From positions 22,889,729-22,953,728 of the forward strand of contig OV121096.1 of assembly GCA_921293015.1 (NCBI GenBank): a stretch of DNA of 64,000 nucleotides. Reading direction: 5' to 3'. Made by a program: the position numbers and the translations under genes. The notes beneath the pieces are model-generated. The model was given only the letters and a program-made list of their open reading frames with translations, ran no database searches and was not told the DNA's origin. Numbering within the stretch: position 1 is the first letter of the stretch; each line of letters begins with the position of its first letter. Shown piece by piece: positions 1-13,758 of this stretch. The DNA is from Phorcus lineatus (taxonomy: Eukaryota; Mollusca; Gastropoda; Trochida; Trochidae).

Positions 1-72
1 TCTTCAGCACTCCTGCCCTATCTGTGTACGCAGCGTATTCCTTTGTCTTCCGCGGTTTCCCGTCTTTCCTTG
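1..72 (-). CDS. TRPA1: Copy 1 exon 22, partial at window edge
   Basis: The acceptor AAAAG at 73-77 and the frame match exon 22 of copy 2. It encodes a basic stretch and then KEYAAYTDRAGVLK before being cut by the left edge of the window. Confidence 0.8.
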
Positions 73-3000
73 CTTTTCATGCAAACAAAACAACATTTAA
101 TCAACTAAACTTTTGATTTATTGATAAATTATTTTGCAATTCACCTTCGGACATTTTCAGATTCACCCATACGATAATTTCCATCTTTGTACCTGTTATC
201 CAACAGAATCATGTATAAGTTCAAACTGACAAATAACTTGGATCTTCTTGCCTAATGTTACATCTCAATTTTTGGGCAAAACATATTTCATCGAGCTTTA
301 AAAAGGTACTCTATACCTCAAAGGGGTAAACTCATTTCGCATACCTTATACATTCATTAAAAATGGATTTTTTTCTAAAAGCTAATAATGACGTATTGCT
401 AAAATGACATTTTCAGGTCCACATTGCTGCCTCTAGTTACTACAGTTCAAATGCTGGTAACAAAGGGATGATCAGTTTACATCACATAATTCCAAAAGGA
501 GTTTCAGAAAAAGAGAAACATGTTTCAAGGCGAGAATGTGAGTCATTCAAAAGAAATACCCCAATTAATAAAAGTAAAGAATTTAAATAAGATAATTAAG
601 AATAAAGAAGAACGTTCGATCATCAACACTTGAACGTTACGCGTACGTTGTAACGACCAGCTGTCTTTGGTCATCAAATCATCTATGAACTCGTAGTTGT
701 ATTTGAATTTCTTCTTCGGCTTTATGGTATCATCCTTCGGTTTCTTCGTTACATCTGTGCAACACTTGTCCATCACTTCCATAGCAACGTCTTCGTTTCC
801 ATGAAAATTTAAATTAAAGGTTATCAGCAGTAATATCTTGAAATAGAAATTTAGGAAAGCAGCTGAAGATTCAGGATTCTGGATATGACTTTGATCGTTG
901 ATAAACGCGATCAAGTCCCTTTAAAGAATAAATAAGCAAGGGTATTATTATTTTCCGTGTTTTGGATACCTCCTTCTGGACATCATAAATCTGTTTGTGA
1001 AAGGTCAATCTTAAACTTTAAAAAATGTTCCGTAACAAGTTGTTTTTTCTAAAAGAGAAGACAAAACTTGTCAAAGGTCTACTATGCTCATAAAGCAATT
1101 CCACATGTGCTTCTTTGAGCGTGAATCTATTGAGACATGTAAAAGAGTTGTTATTTCTATGGTAATCCAATGGCTGAGATAAAACCAAGGGGATTGGAAT
1201 TGTCGATAAAGATACGTCCAGGTCAAAATTCACCCCCTACAAGTTTTACGTTATGAATAAGCATATGAGTTACATTTGTCATTGAAGGAATTTTTACCAA
1301 GGACGTATAGTTTAGGCAATACCAGTCGCTGATCATAATTCAAGATAAGTTCTACCTTATAAGAGAACAAAACGGGTTTCGTATCGGTCTGTAGAAAGTA
1401 TGCTAAATAATGGAGTGACATGAAGCATTGAACAGGTTATTTAATCGCTGCTATACTTATCGTATATCTTAAACATGTTGTACTGTGTGCCTCATGGCTA
1501 TTAGGTCAAGTTTAACAGATCCATGTACTAAACATACGACAAATTTAACAGATCAAACTACTTAAAATGGACAAGCTTAACAGATCAACGTACAAAACAC
1601 AGGACAAGTTTAACAGATAAACGTACAAAACACAGGACAAGTTTAACAGGTTAAAATACTAAAAATGGATAAGTTTAACAGACGTAAGTAATAAACATAA
1701 GACAAGTTTAACCAATGAGTTCACTAAAATTCAGACAAGTTAACAGGTCAGTACCTGGCATATCTCTGATCATCCTCCGCATGGGTGTGTCTATCTTCCT
1801 AGAGCCGGGTCTGGGCGGGACGCTGTTCCTCATGGCGTGAATCCAGAAGTCAGACTGGATGATGTACTGCGCTATCTCTCTACAATCATAGCAAGCTTCC
1901 TGGTAAACTATCTTCCAGATGAATTCACTGAGAAAGAACTTTTAAAGGGGCAGTAACACGTTTCCTCAATAAACATTAGTGTATGCAAAATGTATGATCT
2001 TAGAGGGTTAAAAAATCTCATTATTAGACACGACCGTTTACAGTCGTAGGGAAAAAAAATCAGGTATCAAGTAATGTCAGTGGCAGCCATATAGTTGTTA
2101 CCCCCTTTTAATTATTTGGGTAGGGAAATAGATTGGCATAACTTAAATGAGCATGGTACGTTCGTTTACGTATTTTCTTGCAATTTGTCACATTTATTTT
2201 TGTGTCCGTGACATCACTCTAATTATCTAAAAATGTGCTACTGCCCCTTAAGAATTGAAATTATTTCTAAGAATCGAATTCGAAATGATTTTCAAAGTCA
2301 TTTCCCACTTGAATAAGCACGGCTGAACAGTCACTACTTGTACACGTATAACTTACTTGTGCCCATTTCTGATTGCTATGTCCAAACAGTTAAGACCATT
2401 CTCATCCTTGAATTTGACGTCATCAACAGTTTTCAGTAGCAGTTTGACAACTTTGAGATGACCTTTAGCGCAGGCCAAATGAAGCGAGGATACCTTTTTT
2501 AATGAAAATTATCAAAATTTAACCACATTGAAATTATTGGATTTTAGTCATATTTAAACTAAAAGTTTTTATCTTTAAAACCATGCAGGAAGTACGTGTA
2601 CTTTGAACATGAGATATGAATTGACACGTCTATGATATGTGAGCCTTTGACATAACGTCCATACGACAAAAGTGTGTGACGAAGTTCATGAATAATGAAA
2701 AAAGTTCACATTTTCCAAATCAAAGATAAATGGGTTTTCAGGAGATAAGAAAATCATCAGCGAGCATTGATTACTCAAATGATAAGTTTAGAATGATACA
2801 CTTCCTATCTTTCTGGACAGAATGTATGTTGTTGTTGGACTTATAACCAGAATGAAAAAAGTTATAGATACTTGCTTAGTGTTGAGAAGAACCCTTCAAG
2901 GAGTAAATTATTAAAAATATTAGTAAGATTATACAAGACCAGACACCCTGTGTAGTGGTGGTACACAGAGGCACGTTTCTTGCAATAGTCTCCCAAAAGT

Positions 3001-6000
3001 ATCACTGTTGATAGAGGAATATTCCCTTTATACTCAAAGATTAGTGATTACTAAACGACTTCTCCGTTTAATAACGTATTCATGAAACGAGTGAAAAGTT
3101 TAATGTATAACGAGCAAAAGCGAGTTTGCTACCAATACCATTTAGGAGCTTCATAAAAATGTAATTAAACGGGATTGGGTTTAGTATTTTATCTATTACT
3201 CGCAGAATTATATAAAAAAGGCAATAAAGTATACCATTGCATTTAACGTCATACTTTACGATTGTAACGTCATTTGACGTCAATGAGAACATGATGGTAA
3301 CATAACATTGTAGATTTATTGAACGGCGGTATCTTCAACGGGCTAGTAAATAAATATCACATATCGGTTCCTCGTCCTCTGAGAAAACATGCCCATAGTG
3401 GGAAGTGATCCTAAACATTGCTCAGTTGACCTCCATCAGTCAGCATCATCCGACGTGGTTTGCCGGATGGTTGGGTTAACTAGATTCATGAGACATGAGA
3501 TGAGAACGGAACCTTATTCGAAATTTGCCTCTGTTTACCAAGCAGTACAAATGGGTACCTGGTTTGGAAGCAACAGAGGATAATAAAGCGGATAAGGGGA
3601 TTTTGAGTTGCATACTCCAAAGGAGTCGGATTATAACACATGGAGTGATTTTTGCCCTTACACCAGGTCAATAATGTGTGTGGCGCGTCCTCTTACCGTG
3701 GAGCCCAGCGCAATATCAGTATCCTCATTACTTATATGCTGATCTTTCATGAGGTCCGGCAGCCGAGGGATGGACCCAAAACCACTAACCACGATCATTT
3801 GATCAATTCATAAAGTTCATAAACTCACGTCGTCCTTTTCTAGCCACGACTGGGCCTCGAGCTGAACCAGTTGTTTGCAGATGTCTAGTTGGCCAAACTC
3901 AGATGCAAGGTCGATTGGTGTCTTTTTGTGAAGATTACTGGAATATATGCAATCAAAATGGATGGAATAAATGAAAGACTTCTGATAAAATGACGGGTTT
4001 AAATAAACAGGGGTATATTCACTGAATAATGAGCCGTTACACAAGCTTACTTGCAAAGTTTTTTTGTTGCGTCTATTAGAAAACTTAATCCCTGAGATTT
4101 GGTTGAAAAAATAAGAAAAAAATTTAAGAATGACGATAGTGACTCCATTTGTTTCGTTTAATGTAACGACAGAGGCTATTGTCAAAATGTAAAAAAATCA
4201 GAAACTGAATGGAATTGTCACATCTCTCGATTAGGTCGGATCGACAAGCTGAGATGACACGACTGAGTGAGTGAGTTGGGGTTTAAGGTGCTTTGAACAA
4301 TATTTCAGTTATTAAACACGTGGATGACAAGCATCCAAAAGAGAGTGGAGAGATAAGGGAGAAAGGGATCGAAAGGTTAAGGGAAAAGACGGAAAGAAAG
4401 GCATAGTGAGAGATAGACAACAGTTTTTAGAAGGACTCTAATTTAGTCTGGCTTCTACCCGTCGACCTGTCCAGCTTGGGTGTCCTTACCAGGAGCATGA
4501 AAGCTCCAGCTGGCATAGCTCTTGGGGTCTCTGAAGCACTGACACGACTGAAGGTACCTGTATATGTGACGTGACAAGGCTAGCAGAAAAGAATTGGTAG
4601 GATTTACATACCACAAATACTGTTACAGAATACCCTTAGCTACCACATCATTCTACAGAAAGCATGAAGCAACTCTATCAATGTTTAAACATCTGGGCTG
4701 AAACGAGGCACTGCGGAGAGCACTTTTGGTTTGAACATTAGTATTGGTTGATATTTGCTAAAACGTTACATTTGGTTGATATTAGCTCCTTTCCCAATCA
4801 GTATGTCCACCGTGTCCTTGTGTCCATGTCTGGCAGCAAGATGGAGAGGAGTGTTGCAGGTCGCGTCTTCTGCAAACACAGAGTTGGGGTGTTCCTCAAC
4901 GATCACCTCCACACACCTGAACAGAATACAAAGTCTGGTGATGAAGAGCACTCCTCGCTTCACATTGATTAATAAAGATACAACATTGTAGCCTTTCCCT
5001 CCCAACATGAGTAGATCCGTCAGAAATTCTTGTACAACTTCTGACCTTATACTTGCGTTTCTTGGTCTAGAACTTTAGAAGTCTGATTGGATGCAACCAG
5101 AGGTTAGTTGTGCAATCAGAGACGCAGTTTCAAAAGCTATCATTTAAAACGCAGTTATTTCCATATGCTTTCGGCAAGCTAAACTTTATTCGAATATACA
5201 CTTTTTACTTAGTCTTCTCTAAAGAAAACATTTGCCTTATAGTTTATTATGCGACTGCATCATTTCATATGCCTGTGTGACTACAAATATGTTGCTGTAG
5301 GTATTACAATATTTTTCCGCTAGTGGAACCTGCGGGAGGCCCGAGAAAATGTCCGTTCTAGAACAGAGGTTTTCTAGGAACTAGTGGCGATGCTGCCTCT
5401 ATGGGATGAGAATGCATTGGTGCAGGCATCAAAAGTCATTTTTCAATTACAAGAGAACACACCATGATGGTAGTTGTCCAAAATCACATTGACCCTTTTG
5501 GAACCGACAACCTATTGTTTTGTTAGATGTTAATTAATACACTTATGCTTCTGGAATAGAAAAAATAACACCGAAATCATCGTAAGATCATTGGAACGGA
5601 AACCATTGCTTTTAGGTCGGTAGGTGTATTCGACTATTGAACCTCTTGCCAATGCTTAAGCACTGTACTGTCCTGCCAGTATGGTACAATGAATCCTATC
5701 ATGAACAACTGAGAGAAAACTTACTTGTTCTTGCCGTTTTCTGCCGCCAGGTGGAGTGCTGTAGCTTCCTTGTCGTTCTTCCTGTCGTACTCCGCGTGGT
5801 GTTCCTTGAGTAGGCACTGGAACAGTCGGATAGCTTATCACAGATTCATATACCGAACACACTAATGCCACTCAAGGTGGACCACTTGAGAAGGCACTGG
5901 CACTGGCACGTTTTTCTGAAGTCTTGAGAGAGCAGGACAGGGGTGGGTGTCATGGCATGTCACTCGCAAGTTTGCAAAAGGTCTAAAGGTGGGCCGTGAG

Positions 6001-9000
6001 CGGTACGTTGGGCACGTGGTATGTGAGTTGAACGAGACTAAAACGTGCTTACCACCTACTATCTCCGTGCGATTGCCACGATATCTTACGGAGGCCTACA
6101 GGTGCTGCTCAAGTTCGTTGTCCTTACTATCATGTTGTTAAACCGGGCAAGAGTGTTGAACATAAAAAATTACACTCAATAATACACCATAGAAATTATA
6201 ATAGTAAAAGCATGGGAACAAAAACATTCAGACATGAACAATGAAAAGAAGTTGGCACTGTAGTCCACGATAACTCTAGTCCCACCCTGGACAGAACTGA
6301 AAAACAAAAACCGGAGGCGTAGTCAACTCTGCAATAAATTAAAGTCCTCATAACAGAAAAGTGTGTGTGTGTGGGGGGGGGGGGGGAGGATCTAAGGAGC
6401 GGTGTCAGGTGTCTTCTGAAATGGTGCAGAAATCAGTGCGCACACTTGCATTGTGAGTGAGGATCACATGCTTTCTTCGATACTGTTCACGTGAGTTCTG
6501 AGTGCTCAGTAGACAGGGAGTTGGAAATGTTCCAAGAGGCACGGACCATGGAATGGTATGCAAGTGCCAGAAAGTGATCGTGGCAAAAAAGTTAAAAGAC
6601 CCACGGGGTCCGTGTGTTGTATGCTCAATGCCAGGAGAAAACACACGCTTCACCTGTACTTGGAGTGAATCCTTAGCCCGACCGTAGCATGAAAGCATCG
6701 AAAGATCGGTAATATGCGCAAGAAGTGCTACAATGTATCCGCGTCCCCTACATCCGTGTTTAGTCGGTACTCACAGAGCTGGGATAGAAAACAATTTTGC
6801 CCACGCTTTTGCACGTAGACAACACGCACTTGCACGTATGGCGGATTGGGACCAACGCCAGAGTAGGGAACAGTCAAATGATAATACCCACACTCACAGG
6901 CAAATAAGCACACTTGCAACGATTAACATTTATGTCATGCTGTTGCATCAGATGGCACTGAAAGACAAATCTGCCATGACTATCAACTATAACACCATAT
7001 ACATCATCAAATAGAATAAAACATGGTCTTTCATTTTGCATATGTACACATGTATTCTAACCTTCACAATGGCGTCATATCCGTTCTTGGCCGCAAGGTG
7101 TAGCGGTGTGTTTCCGTCATGGTCCTCTGTGTTGACGATATTATCCTTGTATATCCTCCTCAGTAGCATCTGCAGAAAAAGGACACTACTTTCAGAGTTC
7201 TTCATGAGCCTGTTAACGTAGATTGGAGGGAGGAAACTATCTAGATGCTGTGGCACTTCCATAACAAATTACCTTAAAACTCAAGTCAAGTTGAGACGGG
7301 TATGCTTCAATAGTTTCGAAATTTTAAAACTTTATTGCAACATATGATTCTAATTCTCTATGTGATTCGATGGTATCCAAGGGACATACATACATCTACT
7401 TGGTCTCCAGATACAATGGTCTTCTGACGTACTAGCTGAAAATAAAAATAAATTTAGATACAATCTTGTATGAGGATGCACTTTACATTCTATAAACTGA
7501 AATGATTGCGTTCCATTGCGTGTGTTTACTATTTAATCAAAGATATGCAAAACTGGCTTGAACTTACAAACCGTCCATCTAAATATTTTGATATTATAAA
7601 CTTCCTTGACATGAAGAGAAGACTCTTCTTCCCCCCAACATGATCATTTTCGTCCTTTATTTCGAAGATGCATTTTTGCTTAAATAATGAAATGTTGAAG
7701 TACTTCTTTGAGTAAAAACCCAAACGTTGAAGACAAAAGGTTGCTGGATCAATATTACCGGTGAAACCCGATCTCGAATAGAATAAAGTGAAGCAGAAGC
7801 TAGTAGGAGGTGAGGGTTAAGGGTTAATATCTGGAGTTGTCATCGTACAATTATGATAGTTGATACACTATTTGAATCAACTTACCTGTGCAGGCACGGC
7901 ACCATTTTGAGTTTGAAGAAGGCAAATTGATAGAGTGATTAGATTGTTGGTAAGCTGAATATTCAATTTAATTAGTCAACTTTGTAGGAAAGAATAATTT
8001 CCATAAGGAATCATACCATCATTTTTTGATATCATCGGTTAAATCTCTAACAATTGAATAACTCACTGTGGGCATGACCGAAGTTTTCTTTTTCCATTTT
8101 TTTGTCTGAGCATGCAGCTGAAATATCAATAAAGATAAGATGAAAAAGGGACCGGTTCCATTCCTCATGGTACATGTTCAAACTTACTTAGTTTCAATTT
8201 AAAAGCCTAAAGAGGATCTCCCAAGTGTCAAATCCGTTTTGCTGGGAGCGAAATCAAACTGAACAAGTACGTATAATCAATCAAAGTTGATGACTTATAT
8301 GCCATGGAACTGTGGAAGATAGAAATAACCTAATCTAAATGAATAATACCAGAGGCGAAGCCGAGTGTAGATTTTAAAAACAAGAAGGATACTTAAGGTC
8401 GAGCATACATATATATAGATCAACCATTGATGATCACATATATAGTTGATATTAACTTTATCCATTTACCTGTGATTTTGGACATGTATATAGGGATGAT
8501 ATGTGTGATCAAATAAAACCGATAAATGAGGAATATCGCCTTTAATCATATGTCTCACGAAAAGTTCGTATTGTCTCCGTACATCCATCGAGCAAAACCA
8601 TAAAAGCACCAAATCAAAGTTGTTTATATGACAAAAAAGCCTTATGACCGATTGTATACCTACTTTTACGAGGTTCTTTATCCTCAGTGTGGGGACTCGG
8701 TCTTCCACCGTCTTGCCAAGTTTCTGTTCAAAACAGATACGTGTTTTCGTATTTTTCAGTAGACGGTAAAAGTATAATTAATACCTTTTCTTACGAAATA
8801 CATACATTTTCATTTGGCTGATCCTTTTGAACCTTACAGGGACTCTCGTATGGAAAGTTTCATGTGCAATTTGTATTTTCCTTAGCTACGTACCACCCCA
8901 ATCATGAATATTTATGCATCATATGAACTAAAGAATATCTCACTATAGAAAATCGGGGTGGCCCTTTACTTTTATTGTTAGGTATACATGAGCGATCAGC

Positions 9001-12000
9001 ATTTAGAAGTATCGTTTTAAAATGTCCTACCTCAAAGTTAAACCCATTGCTATTCCAGGAAGAAGTTTCAAACAACTGTTAATATCCCTGGTTGTTGATT
9101 GAAGTAAGAGACTATGATGAGATACCCTATGAACTCACTTCGAGGTACTCGCGGACCACCATCACAGCCTCCTCCATGTCCTCCGTGTCCTCTGTTGTGT
9201 CCATCTTATTTAGCTCCAGGCCTAAACTCTGACAAGAAGAATAAAGTCTTCGATTTTAAAAATGGACGCAGAATACTTGGTATTTTTGTCAACACAGACT
9301 TTCAAGACAGATTGTAAGTAATTTGTTAATTTGCATTAGAGTTCCAATGCTAAAATGCTTCTAAAGATCATTCATTTGGTTAGAGAAACGCTTCGAGATG
9401 ACAAATTTTAATAAATGGACTCTAGCTACAACTAAGTACACGAAACGAGACTATAGGATATAAATACCAATAAATATAAGCATTGACATTTCCCTCATCT
9501 TTTCAATCAAAGTATTTTTGTAGGTGGAAAGACTACGAGTTTCGACAATTTAACAAATTAATCAATTCAACTATTTTCACAAAAGGAAAAGTGTAAGTTC
9601 ACACGAGGGCAATGAATAAAAATAAGAGAAAAAAGACTGAAATACTTAATTTGTTTCAAAATACTACCTCAAGCTTCTTCCCAATCTTTTCTCTGTCGTC
9701 CTTTTTAATTTTCACAAACATTTTTCCAATCTCAGAATTTGTTGGATTTAAGATTTCCTGCAAATAAAAAAAATGATTAAGTTCCGTTGATTTATAAAGG
9801 AAATGACTTGTAATGCTGTCGACAAGTTATTGTGATTTTGTGATGCTATGCCAGCCACAGTCAATGACATTCCATCACATTGCTTTTGGGTGACCAAGTA
9901 CTTACATCACAATGCCATTACAAAATACGACAAAGTCACAGTGCCATGACATTAATGCATTTGATGTCTAATCATTATCTTAGATGAAGATTTACCCTCA
10001 TAAAACTGTGTTCCGACATCAAGGCCAACGCCGATAGATAATCAAGACTATAAAAAGACATAAACAGACAGAAAACATGCTTCTTTCCTATATGATGGAC
10101 TCAGCGTACCTCAAGTGCTATCTTATTGTTGTTCTCTGCCGCCCCGTGCAACGGAATCCTGCCCCTGGAGTTCCTATGATGAATATCAGCACCTGCCTTC
10201 ATGAGCAAAACCACCATCTCGGGATGTCCATACTGCGCCGCTATGTGCAGCGGAGTGTTCCCGTCTCGGTCAGTCATGTTCACCTGCTTGCTGTGAGTTT
10301 TAATTAACACCTTGCAGTGATTACTGTTGTAGAGTGTTATCATTGAAATGTACCAGTTCTTGTGGTGATAGAGACAAGTCATTGATGTGTTGCAGTGCTC
10401 GTTTTAAAATAGGGATGTCATAGATGTGTTGCTGTGTTTGTTCTGGTATATGGATGTCATAGATGTGTTGCTGTGTTTGTTCTGGTATATGGATGCCATT
10501 GATGTGTTGCTGTGTTTGTGGTGATGAAGAGATGTTAGTAGAAAAAATGCAGTGTTTGTTGTCATTGAGGTGTGACATTAACATGTTGCAGTCCTTGATG
10601 TGATAAAGGAATGTCAATAAAAGGTTCGGTGTTTTTTGTACTGAAGGAATATCATTGACTTTACATGTAGCAGTGATTGTTGTGACTGATGATGTCATTG
10701 ATATGTAGGAGAGAGATGTCGATAATATGCATTGTTTGATAAGCTAGAATTGTCACTGAAATGCTCCAGTGCCTACTGTGAGATAGAGTTCGAGATAAGA
10801 TACCATTGTATCTTATCTTAGGTTGTTGCATTTAAATTATGAAGGTGACATAATGTTTTATAAACCTCCAGTCACGCCAATCTGTTGTTATCTTATCTAT
10901 GCCCTCTGCGCCGGGTAACCATCTTGATATTTTCCTACAAATATCCATCTTCAAATAAGATAAGAACATTGGTTTTTAATCAAAGTTTTTACTTATCACT
11001 TTTGAACAAAATGAGTCAGGATCAAATTTTCAACCTACAAATGTTTTAGCGATATGAAATCTCGAAACCCATGTGGCTTGTTCATTCGCATTAGCAGTCA
11101 GACCAGTTTAATTACAATTTGAAGACGGTTTACATAAATGGTAAAACATTCTCGTTTATATTATGAACGGCGGACCTACTTGTGTTGAAGGAGTAGATCT
11201 GCAATTTCCACCCGGTTGTGTTGTGCGGCCATGTGGAGTGGTGTTGAGTGGGCCACGCTGTCAGAACGTGAACTGTAGCTACCAAGATGCTGCAATAGTT
11301 CAGCCACGATCTCCTTGTTACCAGAAATGACTGCCAGATGAAGTGGCGACATTGTGTCTCTCCGACCCTCAGTCGCACTTGCACCTGCAGGTAAATAAAG
11401 GCCTTCCGATAAATGAAAATAATTTTAACTCATTGTATGGTACGAGCCATATGTTGGAATAATAGATGCAAAGGCGTATTTGAATAATAATGATGACTTA
11501 CAAGATTGATGAATATTGTTAATATTGTTTATTGCGATAATCAAAATGGCAGGAATTAGTTTTCATAACTGCAATCATGTTGACCTTGTGATTGTATTGA
11601 TTTCTTTTCTAATGCTGTGTACTAATGTTCATGTTTAGGTTGATGCATATGCTTATGTTGATGCCAATCTTGATGTTTAGGTTCATGATTATGTTGATGC
11701 TAATGTTGATGTTAATGACGATGTTGATGCCAATCTTGATGTTTAGGTTGATGATGATGTTAATGTCATTGTTCATTTTTGGTTGATGATGATGTTGATG
11801 CTATTTTAAGATTGATGATGCGAATCTTGATGTTAAGGTTGATGATGATGTTAATGTCATTGTTCATTTTTAGGGCTTATGCTGATGTTGATGTGAATCT
11901 CGATGTTTAAGTTGCTGATGATGTTGATGCTAATGTTGATGTTGATGATGATTTTGATGCCAGTAGTGATGTCAGTGTTGATGTTGATGATTATGGTGAT

Positions 12001-13718
12001 GCTATTGTTCATGTTGAAAAAAAGAAAGCGGCACCTTCCTTACCTTTCAGCCAAAGTAACAAGGTACCATAATGATACCATTGATATATATTTTTTTCTA
12101 AGCGTACAAGGGAGACAATAATCGGAGCATATTTAGACATGTTCTGAAGAAAAGCAAATTGAAACATCCATCACAAATAGTTATCTTTAACTACACACTG
12201 ATAAAGAGTTGTGTCAATTTCCACGTACATGAACTGAAAGATTGATCTCCTTTTTATCAACTGATGATGATATTTTCCTGTCATAGATATTCATATTGAA
12301 TTGTTGATATTGATGCTGCTTTTGCTGAGCTAAGGGAAATGTTTATGATGACGTTAATAATGGTCATTTTTATAATCATCCTGCATATTGTGATGTTGAC
12401 GAACTCACCTGACTTGAGGAGTTTCTGTACCACCAGGTACCGCCCACTCTCAGCAGCGATGTGCAAACAAGTGTTCTTCCCATTGTCTTTTATCGACAGG
12501 AGCTGTAAGTCAATATAATAGTTGTTTTGGACAACTTCATATATATAGGTTCATACAAGCTCAGACGTCAGCAGAATGAAGTTTCATTAGAGCTTTTTCG
12601 ATTTAGAACAATATGAAATTAATATGAGAGTAAAAAGTACTCAAGTTTGGTCTTACATTTTTAAGACCAGTTACTTTGGAATATTCGCTTAAGAAACATA
12701 TTCTCCTAATATATTGAGTTACGTCGTATAACATGAAACACATGTTTTTCTTTTAGTCAACTGCAACATACATCTTACTTTTCTTCTTTCTTCTTCTGCC
12801 TGTGGGTCATCCCCAAACCTGTCGATGATATCGTTGACCATATGAATGTTTCCGTTAGCACATACGTAGTGGAGCGGGGTTGAGTTGGTGTTGTCGACAT
12901 GCTCGACCCTGGCGCCCTGTGAGAGCAGGACCCTGGCTATGTCGATCTGAGTGTAGGTGGCAGCCAGATGAAGAGGAGTCATTCCATGGTTGTCCTTCCA
13001 CTGTGCAGATAAATTACTTGTCACAATAAAGCTACAGGGACGGAACTTTGTTGTCTTTCTTCCTCAATGCAAGACTTCAAATAGAGGTGTACATTCATAA
13101 AGCGATGTATAAGTTAATCATAATAAATTCGTCTTGGTGACTTGAAAGACACCTTGACAATGGGCCATTTTATAGGTTTAGTCATTTTCAGGAATTTGAT
13201 TCGGCCATTCCCCCTTGTATCAATGATAAAATTTCTGATTCTGATGGCCCATTGCCCCCACCTTTCCCGATCCACCGTCAGCTTAAACTTTAAAACATTT
13301 GCTTCAACATTTCAAGATGAAGATACTGACGTGTACAAGATTTTTGTGGAGTCTGTTTGTGTCTGCTTTCAGGATGATCCCTACACAGGAGGTGCTCCCA
13401 TACACCACGGCATAGTGGAGGGGGGTTTGTGAGTTGACTTTGTCTGTCACGTAGATGATCTCTGTCTCGCCATTGTTAGCTTCCCTATCCTTTCTGATCA
13501 ACAGCTCCATACACTCTCTAGATCGATCTGATCCCTGTGGGAACAGCAATAAATTAAAGAAATACAATATATATACATTATATATTTCGCAAATAAACAG
13601 CATTATTGACAAGTCGAAACATGATGCATCTAGTCATCATTAAAATTATGTCTAGAGTAAGTGATTCTTGAAGTATTTCCTATTCCAGTATACATCCAAT
13701 TCGTGGGTGACCTTCTTC

Positions 13719-13758
<40 letters not shown>

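Larger units (their letters stand above)
73..1754. other. Copy 1 introns 20-21
   Basis: 73-646 is AT-rich with nothing recognisable. 791-1502 likewise. From 1503 to the exon 20 donor there is a 33-bp tandem array, annotated separately. Confidence 0.7.
7170..10109. other. Copy 1 introns 8-14 among small exons
   Basis: The spaces between exons 15 and 8 (7170-7393, 7424-7885, 7955-8066, 8118-8663, 8724-9138, 9229-9667, 9758-10109) are short and AT-rich. I see no repeats or genes. The equivalent introns of copy 2 are expanded by insertions. Confidence 0.65.

Noticed and set aside
7529-7723. Extra exon with donor TTT|GTAAGT near 7565
   Set aside because: The copy 2 alignment lacks the donor and the open frame, so it is probably chance.
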